Origin: Chitinophagaceae bacterium
GTDB lineage: Bacteria > Bacteroidota > Bacteroidia > Chitinophagales > Chitinophagaceae
Reading direction: 5' to 3'
Length of the DNA stretch: 64,000 bases
Assembly (NCBI GenBank): GCA_027486835.1
Contig: JAIXOJ010000068.1
Span: forward strand, 1 to 64,000
In this document: piece after piece, positions 32,101-39,637 of the stretch
How positions within the stretch are numbered: position 1 is the first letter of the stretch
Layout: each line of letters starts with the position of its first letter
Position numbers and translations under genes: made by a program
Notes under the pieces: generated by a model
Told to the model about the DNA's origin: nothing
Seen by the model: the letters and a program-made list of their open reading frames with translations, nothing else
Database searches by the model: none

Positions 32101-33455
32101 CAATGGCTCCGGAGGCAGTAACCCTTTCGGCTACAGGAGCTTTGACTACGGGCGACTTTTCGGTTGCCTTGAACGATACAGGCGTCCATAAATACAGTCT
32201 CATTGCCAATCCCTATCCCAGCCAGATCAGTTTCACCGCATTGCAAGCGGGCAATCCATTGATTGATAACGCTATGTGGGCATATAGCCCTTTTGGCAAC
32301 GGGAATTATTCCACCTATTCATTGGGCATCATCGCCAATGCGGCAAGGGGCTATGACAATAATTCCGCCGACATCATCGCAAGCGGCCAAGCGTTTTACG
32401 TTCGGGCCAATGCCAACGGCAACATTGTTTTCAAGGAAAACCATAAAACCAATATCGATTTACCAAATACCCAGTTTTTTGGCAACCTAAATCGTCAACT
32501 AATAAGAATTAAATTGCTTTCATTAAATCAAACATCTTTAGATGAGGTGGTTGCACGATTTAATAATAATGGTGCTAATAACTATCAGCCTTCCTTCGAT
32601 GCAGAATCGTTGAATGCTGGAAGTGAAGCTTTGGCAATTATGAAAGGAAATAACAGAGTTGCCATTGGTTCTTTTTCTGAAACTAAATCTACCGATACCA
32701 TTCGTTTGGATTTAGGCAATAACTCAGCGGGTGGTTATTCTTTGAAATTTAGCGAGATGGAAACATTAGATAGCTTAAGTAGTTTGGTATTAGTAGATCA
32801 ATACCTGAACTTTAGACAATTTATTACAGCATCTCTTATTTACAACTTCAATATCACAGGAGATTCACTAAGTAGAGGTAACAATCGTTTTATGTTGATT
32901 TTTGTTAGAAATCCAGTGCTACTTCCAATTAATATCAATTATTTCAATGCAGAAATGAAAGGTGCCAGCAATTTGCTAAGTTGGGAAATCACTTCTAATA
33001 ATAATGTTCGTTCTTTCATCATAGAAAGAAGTGCTGATAAATACGCATGGCAAACAATTGGAAATGTACCCGTTCAGCATAACAAAATTGACTATACTAT
33101 AGAGGATAGTTTGCCGCTAGATATTTCCTATTATCGATTAAGACAGATTAATGGCGAAGGCAAATTTGTTTTTTCGAGAATTTGTTTGGTAAATAGAAAA
33201 CATAATGTATCGATAGTGATATTCCCTAATCCAACCAAAGAAAAAGTTTGGATTAAAGTACCTACCACTTTCATTAACAATACAGTTAGTAGCACTCAGC
33301 TAAACATGTACAATTCATTGGGGCAAAAAATCTTTGTCCAAAAATTGAGTAACGAACTGAATGAAATAGATGTAAGAAAGTTTGCAAAAGGATGGTATTG
33401 GATAGAAGTAAAATGTGGTCTTCAATTATGGAAAGAGAAAATCTTGATTCAATAG
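23160..33455 (+). CDS. Giant T9SS-exported multidomain protein with embedded beta-helix enzyme and Ig-like repeats
   Basis: This is a 3431-residue protein. ATG 23160 is used; ATG 23211 is equally possible and shortens the long n-region before the hydrophobic core (ALLIIGLLSLFY). Domains in order: an adhesin-like region similar to the N-terminus of the 4991 protein (about 60-620); a right-handed beta-helix enzyme domain (622-1250) with EQLFFNNKPMIQARWPN, TRFHHNWIHD and GIRGDD; an FN3-like domain ending WSFTTKN (1343); four about 89-residue He_PIG-like Ig repeats (1344-1698); four about 83-residue MBG-type repeats (1699-2030) with GPATI and LLYTNTSG; two further beta domains (2031-2210); five Ig-like repeats marked WKWYS (2211-2683); a GYRLNIRGDR/ANPYP module (R2962); and a T9SS sorting domain from FPNP (3350) to the end. 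It is probably a surface-anchored enzyme on a long stalk. The substrate is unknown. Confidence 0.9.
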   Translation: MIDVIVKNILPKKVFAAMKISSEANSLLEKNDCPQKYFLKVALLIIGLLSLFYTNSLHAQTTYTWKTSPVDNNWTNGSNWTKSGTTTSNTFPGLTATDIVVIASGAPTISSGSYTIARISVNNTSSTVQGNLTINNNATLTVNGTGTTATPTVSIAGGIITNNGTLSISTTATGAGFGIIFNDAPDKTIATKYDGTGTLNINTSAGNTSSGAVLFNNTTTTSNPPNLLFNGTTNLTLKAGAYAIVTTSGNVNAVVGGTGFTMGTVANPVSNGLINQAGGGSTLTINSGTALNCVGASTNTINGVQIAPSTGNANFLNLGTINVAGTYTSGVRLNSSSTGTNTFNNQGSITVDITSPTNFAGALHVAGNVTATNFSITNSGTMSLNNNRFSSNTSTGYAVFIGGTNTPNVAITNSGTFTATGANTFFGGTLSTTSLTNTATGVLTTNYELDKMTIENSGIINFVNTGSTPSVNSAASYVSISNSGTINTNAGNSGILTKLSSLVTTANSVLNPGGTAGYGIIDVSTSGIATMLGTLQLQVAGSTAAGTDFDQMKNTSGTFSLSGLNLKISGLFTPTTNYTPITIISASGGTITGTLASVTGLTSGWSLQYNSTSVQLVYTLSTYFVSPTGNDNNVGSIDFPFLTIQEAFNTAVAGNTINLRAGTYRESVNINTHNITLQAYNNEAVIISGTDVYNNLTWTPTAGNSAIYSAPYTGAAFEQLFFNNKPMIQARWPNLPKDANGDWNYWDTTFWADASKGAVYGTMVDSALSTSGFSAVGAWAVLNVSHQYYTWTRPVLSHTKGAPSFTYAQDLGGTISPTLPYTDDRYYLFGKLDLLDAPGEWFYDTIAKLIYFYPPNGLNPNTLGIEIKSRNYSISATSDTNLTIQNLTFWATAFKFNSMTSGCNNLIFKNNTVRYSSSTEFFSVNTGQYGDSFEDNYPVINGNNCKITGNTFADGGLSALLVSGYDNLIENNIVHDFNYTSSLVTPLFQVSRTWNSYIGYAGRAKVQYNDFYNGGGVLLSVGQSYNDISNNHFYNGFMSCSGGNKDHSMVYTNCANNNSSSMGTRFHHNWIHDGYCGTTKTDWGGGTGIRGDDTTTGVTMDHLVTWNLGSVGINMKSPVPQTSNQANFVLNNTSFNNSSNNTINSSIIIETTGLNSNKFSSLYNNAGLGTYGGWFATAIQYLTAKGNNYDTSSKVLLEDTASYDFRPLSGSVMVNNGTAISGITTDVTDGLPDIGAYERGLTTYWIPGFRDVKTSFPIIPDGSTCVSITRDQLMWKPAYKSVSNNIYFGTSAGSLTFQTTTPAEQNVFALPTLSNNTTYYWRVDAVMSDNSVVTGTVWSFTTKNAIVLSSAVGSNAQTACINSAITNITYNVGSATGASFSGLPTGVTGLLSGNTVTISGTPTQSGTFNYTLTLTSNCGTFTTNGTIAVTANNTITRTSAAATTSQTLCINTAITNITYSTVRATGANFSGLPTGVTGAWSSNVVTISGTPTVSGSFSYTVTLTGGCGTITASGTITVNATNTVTLSSVTGTDAQTPCINTPITNITYSTTGATGASVTSLGGGITGAWSGNVVTISGSPTAATNRNYTVTLTGGCGTVTTTGTINVIANNTINRTSTAATTSQTVSLNAAITNITYSAVRATGATFSGLPNGVNGVWSGNVVTISGSPSQAGTFNYTVTLTGGCGNVTTTGSITVNKATPTLSVSGTQTFTYNGNSQGPATINYNGDGTTTLLYTNTSGSAYSSNTPPTNAGSYQVVASATAGANYNAATSSTYSFTINKATPTISVSGTQVFTYSGTSQGPSSISYSGDGATSLLYTNTSGTAYSSSTPPTNAGSYQVVGSAVSTTNYNAATSSAYTFTIGKATATISVSGVQSFTYNGTSQGPATITYSGDGGTTLLYTNTSGTAYSSNQAPTNAGSYQVVATASAGTHYLTVSSNAYTFTINKANSSISVSGTNTFTYTGAAQGPATITNTGDGSVSLLYTNTSGTAYSSNTPPTNTGNYQVVATATAGTNYNGAVSGAYSFTITKATLSITANNQTVTFGTNASTVLGNGSYTASGFVNGETATVITGSVTYSTNYTSITTPNTTGVTITPSTSGLSATNYTFSAVNGSITVACNTISATLSGTATICAGSSGNISLSITGGNAPYTIVYSDGTSNTTLNNYSDNALIAVSPTINTNYTPISVTDINGCTAASLTGTAFISVLSNSTAANSLTASTSPICSGSSTTITQSGGNLGSGTVWKWYSDAAFTTLIGSSSSSNASLSVSPTVTTTYYVRAESGSACGPVSDNSKSVTVTVITQSIAGTTISATVTNICSGSNTPTTLTQSGGTLGTGATWKWYSNATFTTLVGTSTSPNASLTITPTVTASYYLRAEGTSSPCVSVKSNNSYFVTVTISTNSTAATSVAASAASTCIGSITTLTQTGGTLGNNAVWKWYSDATYATLVGTSSQADASLTVSPTNSTTYYVRAEGCANVGDNSRSVTVSSVTPSVAAVSLSATTTNFCAGSVSSTTLTQSGGSLGSNAVWKWYSNPAYTNLVGTSSSANASLTITPSATTTYYVRAEGTSNPCTTNVGDNTKAVTVSVNTSSVAATTITASANNLCVGSSTTLTQSGGTLGTSATWKWYSDAAFNNLVGSSSNANASLTVTPTVTTTYYVRAEGTASPCVSVRSNNAFFVTVNMATSNTWTGATNSDWNVPNNWCSGQVPAINADVIIPNTSNKPLLTSNTTVGAFNLANGATLSLANNTLTINGAISGTGLISSSPTSNLICTGSSNGTVYFSTATKDTTNVLKNLTINTTGTVVLGNSLSLKGTLFPLSGTLNTGGNLTLLSDSNGTARVDKVLGIISGNVTVQRYITAKTARKYSFIGCPVSGSSIKNGWQQQAFITGSGNGGVVCGSTNGLGGTTDKYNSNGFDVTVSNKPSMFLYAATPVSGTRWVGISNTNNANLIPGKGYRLNIRGDRNSANTNCNNQLNSNAPMAPEAVTLSATGALTTGDFSVALNDTGVHKYSLIANPYPSQISFTALQAGNPLIDNAMWAYSPFGNGNYSTYSLGIIANAARGYDNNSADIIASGQAFYVRANANGNIVFKENHKTNIDLPNTQFFGNLNRQLIRIKLLSLNQTSLDEVVARFNNNGANNYQPSFDAESLNAGSEALAIMKGNNRVAIGSFSETKSTDTIRLDLGNNSAGGYSLKFSEMETLDSLSSLVLVDQYLNFRQFITASLIYNFNITGDSLSRGNNRFMLIFVRNPVLLPININYFNAEMKGASNLLSWEITSNNNVRSFIIERSADKYAWQTIGNVPVQHNKIDYTIEDSLPLDISYYRLRQINGEGKFVFSRICLVNRKHNVSIVIFPNPTKEKVWIKVPTTFINNTVSSTQLNMYNSLGQKIFVQKLSNELNEIDVRKFAKGWYWIEVKCGLQLWKEKILIQ

Positions 33456-33479
33456 CTATTTTTGACCAAATTTTAAGTA

Positions 33480-36287
33480 ATGATGCTTGTTAGTATGAGA
33501 AATGTAAAGCGTTTAATGACATTGTGTATTTACTTATTCTTCGTCCTTCCTCAACTAAAAGCTTCCACCTATTTTGTTGCACCAACTGGAAAGAATAGTA
33601 ACACTGGTACAATAAACGCCCCTTTTCAAACTATTGCTTATGCACTTACAAAAGCTAAAGTTGCTGGTGATACCATTTATGTAAGAGCTGGAATCTATAG
33701 GGAAACAGCAAATTTTTTATATGGGGGTTCGATATCGGCAAGGATTACTTTAACTGCCTACAACCATGAACAAGTAATTATTTCAGGTAATGATGTTTAT
33801 TACAATTTGGTTTGGACTCCTAATACTTCAAACCCCGCTATTTATCAAGCAACTTATACAGATGCAACCTTTGAACAAATGTTTTTTAATGGAAAACCAA
33901 TGATTCAAGCCAGATGGCCAAATTTGCCAACAAAAGCCAACGGAGATTGGGATCAGTGGAGTGCTAATAAATGGGCAGACACAGATACGGGTTCTACTTA
34001 CGGTACAATCAAAGACTCGGCATTAGCGAAATCTGGCTTAAATGCCAACGGAGCGTGGGCTGTTCTTAATGTAAATCACCAATATTATGTTTGGACAAGA
34101 AAGGTGTTAAACCATCTTGCAGGTTCTGATACTTTTAACTATACCCAAGATTTAGGACAATCAATTAGTACCACTGTCTCCAATGCAGACGACCGATATT
34201 ACTTATTCGGAAAGCTATCTTTTTTAGATGCACCAGGTGAATGGTACAATGATACTATTACCAAGACACTATATTTCTATCCACCGAATGGTCTCAATCC
34301 GAATAATATAGGAATAGAAATTAAACGAAGAAATTATGGGTTAACCGCAACCAACAAAGATTACTTGACAATAAACGGCATCACTTTTTTTGCTTCCGCT
34401 TTTCAGTTCAATAGTTTAAATAGCGGGAGTGATTACCTTATTTTCTCTAACAATACAATTCAATATTCCTCATTTACTGAGTTTTACAATGTTGTAGCAG
34501 GTCAGACTGGAACAGGTGCTGAAGCCATTTTCCCTACTATATTTGGTAGCAATTGTAAGGTTTATGGGAACATTTTTACCGAGGGCGCTTTAAGCGCACT
34601 GTTAGTAAGTGGATTTAATAATCTCATTGAAAACAACATTGCTTACAATTTCGATTATAATTCATCCTTAGTTACCCCGCTTTTCCAGGTATCTCGCACT
34701 TGGGATGCCTATATTGGGAAAGCAGGAAATGCCATTGTTCGATATAATACATTCTACAACAGTGGTGGTGTCATTCTTTCTGTTGGGCAATCAAACAATG
34801 AAGTATATCAGAACTATTGTTACAATGCTTTTTTAGCTTGCTATGGGGGTAATAAAGACCATTCTATGTTTTACACCAATTGTCAAACAAACAGTTCATC
34901 TTCATTAGGTACACGATTTCATCACAACTGGCTACATAATGGATATTGCGGTACTACTGCATCTGATTGGGGTAAAGGAATCGGCATCAGAGGTGATGAC
35001 AATACATCAGGAATCACCGTAGATCATAATGTTATTTGGAATTTCGGAAGCACGGGCATTCAAGTAAAATCTCCTGATACACCTACATTAGCTCAAGCAA
35101 ATATTACCGCTAACAATACCATTTTTAGAACTTCCAGAGATAATACACCGCAGGCATCGATTATCATGCAATCTCGCACGAATAATCAAAACAAGTATAG
35201 TTCCATTTATAACAACATAGGGAAAGGTATTTATGGTGCTTTTAGTGGGCTTAATTTCACTTACCTAACACAAATTGGAAATAATTACAACAACACTGCT
35301 TTGCCTGTAGAAGATACGATTGATTATGATTTTAGACCAATAAGTACATCTACGGCCTTAATCAACAAAGGCAAAACAGTTGGCAATTTAAACACAGATG
35401 TGACAGACGGATTACCTGATTTAGGTGCTTATGAAAAAGGAATACGTACTTATTTCATACCAGGGTTTAGAGATGTAAAAGCAAGCTTCCCTATTTTGCC
35501 CAATAACAAAACCAATGTCGCTACTACAAGAGACCAACTGATGTGGAAACCAGCATATAATGCCCTTTATCATCGAGTTTATTTTGGTACCTCGCCCGAT
35601 ACACTTTTGTTCATGAAGACAGATAGTGCTGAACACAATGTATTTAAACTCCCTACGCTCAAAACTGCTACCAATTATTATTGGCGCATCGACTCCAAAA
35701 TGCCTGATAGTAGTCTTATAACAGGAGATGTATGGAGATTCTCGACCAAAGGCGCAGTCTTACCATTGAAATTGTTGAGATTTATGGCTTCGGCTATCCA
35801 AAATTTCAACCAATTAACTTGGCAAATTAACCCTGATGCACCCGTCCATAATTTTGTTGTTGAGCGAAAAACAGCTATGGATGATTGGAAAACAATTAGA
35901 ACAATCAACAACCAACCCAATCAAACTCGCTATACCTACATAGACTCTTCTCCAAGTACAATAAGTAGCTATAGAATAATACAGCAATCATTAGACGGAA
36001 GTGCTACTCTATCAACCGTAGAAACTGTAAATAGGGCATCAACTCAGAAAACAAAAGTGTTGACTTATCCAAATCAAGGCAAAATCGTATTAACTTTTCC
36101 GTCCACAATAAGCTTAACCAGTAAACCAAGAGAAATTGCTTTGTATAACAGTAATGGCAAAAAGGTATTAAGCACACTTCAAAAATCTACCATACTTGCG
36201 CTCAATGTAGCCCATTTGCCAAGTGGTATTTATTTGTTAGAAATAGTATCCGATACAGAAATGCAAGTTGAGAAAGTGGTACTGTAA
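33480..36287 (+). CDS. T9SS-exported right-handed beta-helix enzyme with FN3-like domain
   Basis: The 935-residue secreted protein has a signal peptide (CIYLFFVLPQLKAS, cleavage near residue 29). The beta-helix domain (about 30-640) is closely similar to the embedded domain of the upstream giant protein, sharing EQMFFNGKPMIQARWPN, TRFHHNWLHN, GIRGDD and the DGLPDLGAYEKG end. It is followed by an FN3-like domain (YFIPGFRDVKASF, MLWKPAY, YYWRID; about 655-750). A beta-rich linker of the LPLKLLRF type comes next, then a T9SS sorting domain (YPNQGK near 850 to the C-terminus). It starts 24 bp after the giant gene and is likely co-transcribed. It is AT-rich while the homologous part of the giant gene is GC-richer, so the pair is not a recent local duplication. 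Confidence 0.86.
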   Translation: MMLVSMRNVKRLMTLCIYLFFVLPQLKASTYFVAPTGKNSNTGTINAPFQTIAYALTKAKVAGDTIYVRAGIYRETANFLYGGSISARITLTAYNHEQVIISGNDVYYNLVWTPNTSNPAIYQATYTDATFEQMFFNGKPMIQARWPNLPTKANGDWDQWSANKWADTDTGSTYGTIKDSALAKSGLNANGAWAVLNVNHQYYVWTRKVLNHLAGSDTFNYTQDLGQSISTTVSNADDRYYLFGKLSFLDAPGEWYNDTITKTLYFYPPNGLNPNNIGIEIKRRNYGLTATNKDYLTINGITFFASAFQFNSLNSGSDYLIFSNNTIQYSSFTEFYNVVAGQTGTGAEAIFPTIFGSNCKVYGNIFTEGALSALLVSGFNNLIENNIAYNFDYNSSLVTPLFQVSRTWDAYIGKAGNAIVRYNTFYNSGGVILSVGQSNNEVYQNYCYNAFLACYGGNKDHSMFYTNCQTNSSSSLGTRFHHNWLHNGYCGTTASDWGKGIGIRGDDNTSGITVDHNVIWNFGSTGIQVKSPDTPTLAQANITANNTIFRTSRDNTPQASIIMQSRTNNQNKYSSIYNNIGKGIYGAFSGLNFTYLTQIGNNYNNTALPVEDTIDYDFRPISTSTALINKGKTVGNLNTDVTDGLPDLGAYEKGIRTYFIPGFRDVKASFPILPNNKTNVATTRDQLMWKPAYNALYHRVYFGTSPDTLLFMKTDSAEHNVFKLPTLKTATNYYWRIDSKMPDSSLITGDVWRFSTKGAVLPLKLLRFMASAIQNFNQLTWQINPDAPVHNFVVERKTAMDDWKTIRTINNQPNQTRYTYIDSSPSTISSYRIIQQSLDGSATLSTVETVNRASTQKTKVLTYPNQGKIVLTFPSTISLTSKPREIALYNSNGKKVLSTLQKSTILALNVAHLPSGIYLLEIVSDTEMQVEKVVL

Positions 36288-36364
36288 TTTAGTAAAATGC
36301 TTCTTACACTAATTTATTCCATTTTTTCTCTTTGTTTTTTCCAGAACAAGCCATTTTATTTTGA

Positions 36365-37078
36365 CTAGTCTTTTTCATTACTAGTATGATGATGAATCAA
36401 CTTCTTATTATTGATAGTTACCTGCAAGGTTGATTGTAAATAGTTTTTTTCAGATTCTTTTCCTGTTTTATCAAAATTACTTTCATGTAGCACACCTATT
36501 TGAAATGCAAGCTGCTTGGTCAATTGCATCCCCCCACCCCAATAATACCTATTTGACTCAAAGCGTGGGAAAACATTACTCAAAAATATTTCGTCAAAGC
36601 AACTTACAAAGAGTGTGTGCGGTAGCAACGTAGCATGATTAATCAATAATGTTGTATTCAATCGATATCTTAACCTTGCTTTGTAATCATTGTTAATCCA
36701 CCGTAGTTCTAATCTTATTCGATGTTCAATTTTTATGTGGCTATATTGATTATTGATAGTCATCTGCTCCCACAACCTTGTTTCAGAAGTACTGATTGGC
36801 AATTTGAAATTGCCAGTAACATCATAATTAGCATATCTGCCAACACCAACAAACAAGGTATAATCTGTTTTGGGGATGTTAAAATACATTCCACCTTTAA
36901 ATTGATGGTGATAGAAGTTATTAATTAGTTGCTGTGATCTTGTGTGCACTTCCTCCATCCTGTATAGTTGTTATTGACCTTAATATGTCCATCAAGCATA
37001 TTCCATGTACCTAATTCCGCAATTTGTGCCTTACAAACGGTAGCTAGCAATAAGCTATTTAATAGCATTATTTTATCA
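36365..37078 (-). pseudogene. DUF2490-type outer-membrane protein, frameshifted
   Basis: The open frame 36365-36958 (197 residues) has beta-barrel-like alternation but no signal peptide. Reading upstream in another frame from ATG 37078 gives a signal peptide and the family start (MLLNSLLLATVCKAQ, then IAELGTWNMLDG), running to a stop just past the overlap. The two frames join at about 36955-36962, where one missing base restores a continuous protein resembling DUF2490 family members (roughly 235 residues). Either the gene is inactivated by a single-base deletion or there is a sequencing error. DUF2490 proteins are poorly characterised outer-membrane proteins. It is convergent with the enzyme gene at 33480. 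Confidence 0.68.
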
Positions 37079-37915
37079 TTATATGGCTAAGCGTTTTGGT
37101 AAATTAAGTAAAACGAAAAGGGTTATAATTTGCCAAATCAATTTTGTATTATTTTCAGGAAAACATATAAAATATGAAAAAGAATGCATGTGTAGTGTCT
37201 TTTTTAATAAAATATACTGCCATAACCCATGGTTTTGACTGTGAATTAAAAGCGAGGGTAGCCTACTTCAAACCTTTTTAATAGTTTCAAGCTTTCATCG
37301 CTTCAATCCAAATTCATACAATCCCTAATCTGCAAAGAGATGTATCTACAATAGCTTAGGACACAGTGACTGTGTTACAAAAAGCATCTAAATAAACTGA
37401 TTTTTGTATCTAAAACCGACGGCATGTCATGCGTCATCGACAGCATGTCATGCGAAAAAGACGGGATGTCATTCGTCATCGACAGTATGTCATGTGAAAA
37501 GGTCGGGATGTCATTCTTCATCGACAGCGTGTCATGCAAAAAGGACGGGATGTCATGCGTTGCCGACAGCGTGTCATTCGAGAAGGACGGGATGTCATGC
37601 GAAACCCTCGGAAAATGTCTTGAATACCAAAGAAAATGTCCTGAATACCAAAGAAAATGACCTGAATTTGAGATAAAATGTCTTGAGTTCGAAAAAAAAT
37701 GTCTTGAATTGCAATACAAATAACCTGAACAATGCAGTATGCCTCCTAAAACCATTTGAAATCATCATGAATACGCTTGTTGGTGTCATCAAGTCTTACG
37801 AATAAGCCATTGCTCCTTCTATAAATCAACATGTTTTCAAAAAATTTAAGACGATTGTCCTCGTTTTCAAACCATCCTTACAAAACATGAATTGCTCACC
37901 CACAACAGATTAATC
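37079..37915. other. Intergenic region with 21-bp array
   Basis: This 837-bp spacer has no supported gene. A 51-codon frame beginning at 37083 has no recognisable features. The array at 37422-37736 takes up over a third of it. The rest is AT-rich and featureless. Confidence 0.6.
37422..37736. repeat. Tandem repeat, 21-bp period, 15 units in two blocks
   Basis: Units start every 21 bp from 37422 to 37716. Block 1 (37422-37610, nine units) alternates two versions built on ATGTCAT, one ending TCATCGACA and the other AAAAGGACG, giving a 42-bp super-period. Block 2 (37611-37736, six units) has a different sequence built on AAAATGTCTTGAAT yet keeps the 21-bp step. There are no spacers and no cas genes. 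Frames open through it on both strands encode heptad peptides. Confidence 0.93.
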
Positions 37916-39400
37916 CTACTGCCATACCGATTTCAATTCATGAACCACCAAAGAAGTAATTTTCGTATTCCCATTACCGCTAATAGACATTCCCAATTCA
38001 TCTGCTTTTGGCACACCAAAAAAACTGGCAACACTTGCACCTTCATTGGCAAATAGTTCTATAGAAGAACGATCTATCAATACACGCAAACTCACTTTGC
38101 CATTTTCCCTTATGGGTGCAGGAATCATGACGCTGTTATAAGCAAAAGCACCGAGGCTTTTGTTATAGCTCATTTCAAGCCCTCTAAGTGTTAGTTTTAT
38201 TGAATCTGTTGGTTCAAATTCTATAGAAAAGTCTATTAGGGCTGCTTTAATGGGGGCCAATTTCTCCGTTGCTTTATCTAGGTGTAGGTTTTTAAATTGA
38301 TACGACTTGGTATATAAAGCTTCAATTTCTTTTATTGGCCAACGAAATAGTCTAATGCCTTCTTTAGTATTTTTTAAATCTAATTTACTCGGAAACGAAA
38401 ACTGCCCACTAAACGGCATCCCTTCTTTTTCGTGCGCACCATTGCTGCCATTCATCCATCCAATCAATACTTTCCTACCATCGGGGCTGTTGTTGAAGGT
38501 TTGTGCAGCATAGTAGTTTTTGCCAAAATCGCCTTGCAATTTGATGCTATCTGTTGTGAGTGTTTTGCCATCAAAATCGCCAATTTCATAATGGAATCCT
38601 GCATCAAAAACCACCCATTTTTTATTTTTCTTGTTTCCATCCACGGGTAGTTCTATCAGGTTCATACATTCATACACCCATTCCCTATCAAAATCACTTG
38701 CCATCGTCCAATCTGTTAAATTATGAGAGGTGAAAATGCGAACCTTACCCATTTTATCTGCTGCCGACCCTTCCTTTGCCGCCCTTTTTATCCATAAAAC
38801 CATGATCCATTTCTTGCTTGCCTCATGCCAAAAAATAGACGGGTCTCGCTCTCCTTTGTTGATGCCCGTAGGCTTTACAATCGGGCCGCCATTGTTAAGA
38901 AGTAGAAAACTACGCCCCTTGTCGGTGCTGTATGCACCCGACTGCCCATTGCCCCAAGCAGTATAAATGGCAACAATAGTTTTGGTTTTTCCCACTTGTT
39001 TGCCCAACACATTTTGCTCATCTACTACGGCACTGCCAGAAAAAATAGTGCTTTTGCCATAAGGCAAAATAGCATGGGGCAATTGTTTCCAATGAACCAT
39101 ATCTGCACTCACAGCATGTCCCCAAGTCATATTCCCCCATTTGATGCCTACTGGGTTGTGCTGAAAATACAAATGATATTCTCCATTATAATACACCATC
39201 CCATTAGGGTCGTTGATCCAATTTTTTAAAGATGAGAAATGAAATTGAGGGCGCAATGTTTGGTTATAATCAACATCTTTATAAGTATTAAATGTCTGCC
39301 ACTGCATATCCTGAACAGGGATGCTATCGCTTTGGGCAAGGATATTTGTGGAGAGCAATAGTATCCAAATTGCACTTAAACTTACTTTTTTACAAATCAT
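37916..39400 (-). CDS. GH32 beta-fructosidase (levanase/inulinase-type), exported
   Basis: The 494-residue protein has a signal peptide (MICKKVSLSAIWILLLST, ending LAQ). The five-bladed beta-propeller of GH32 shows the nucleophile motif W-I-N-D64-P-N-G, the R185-D186-P transition-state stabiliser motif and E244-C245 with the acid/base glutamate. All three catalytic residues are present and a C-terminal beta-sandwich completes the usual length. The expected activity is hydrolysis of terminal or internal beta-fructosyl links. It is the last gene of the minus-strand utilisation locus. It is separated from the transporter gene by the sialidase remnant and a 21-bp array, so it may have its own promoter. 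The exact linkage preference cannot be told. Confidence 0.94.
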   Translation of the reverse strand: MICKKVSLSAIWILLLSTNILAQSDSIPVQDMQWQTFNTYKDVDYNQTLRPQFHFSSLKNWINDPNGMVYYNGEYHLYFQHNPVGIKWGNMTWGHAVSADMVHWKQLPHAILPYGKSTIFSGSAVVDEQNVLGKQVGKTKTIVAIYTAWGNGQSGAYSTDKGRSFLLLNNGGPIVKPTGINKGERDPSIFWHEASKKWIMVLWIKRAAKEGSAADKMGKVRIFTSHNLTDWTMASDFDREWVYECMNLIELPVDGNKKNKKWVVFDAGFHYEIGDFDGKTLTTDSIKLQGDFGKNYYAAQTFNNSPDGRKVLIGWMNGSNGAHEKEGMPFSGQFSFPSKLDLKNTKEGIRLFRWPIKEIEALYTKSYQFKNLHLDKATEKLAPIKAALIDFSIEFEPTDSIKLTLRGLEMSYNKSLGAFAYNSVMIPAPIRENGKVSLRVLIDRSSIELFANEGASVASFFGVPKADELGMSISGNGNTKITSLVVHELKSVWQ

Positions 39401-39425
39401 TAAATTCGTTTAAACTTATTTTTTG

Positions 39426-39637
39426 TTAGATCAATTGCGCTTGACTTCCTTCGTAAATAATTCCAATAGTTTCATCATTAATTGTTATGATTTTAGAATA
39501 ACCACTGCCCTTTAATTCGTCCAGTAAAATATGTTTTTCGGAAGGCAAAGTATTGCTTGCGTTCAAATTTGATGTGAAGTAAAAAGCAATAACAAGCAGG
39601 TGCAGCTTATTATTACTTTTATTTTAGAGCGTATCAT
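39426..39637 (-). pseudogene. Remnant of a sialidase-like (GH33) gene
   Basis: On the minus strand ATG 39637 opens a good signal peptide (MIRSKIKVIISCTCLLLLF) that runs into a stop in its own frame. A frame shift within the T-rich stretch leads into about 50 codons ending at stop 39426-39428. The last part, with G-S-G-Y-S-K-I, T-I-G-I-I-Y-E-G-S-Q-A-Q, strongly resembles the C-terminal end of bacterial exo-alpha-sialidases. The whole catalytic propeller is missing. It is best explained as a gene that lost its middle by deletion and then frameshifted. The family assignment is from memory of the C-terminal signature, so moderately sure. Confidence 0.6.

Noticed and set aside
37083-37238. 51-codon frame starting MAKRFGK
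   Set aside because: The start looks like a small basic protein but the rest has no conserved pattern, and it lies in a decayed spacer.
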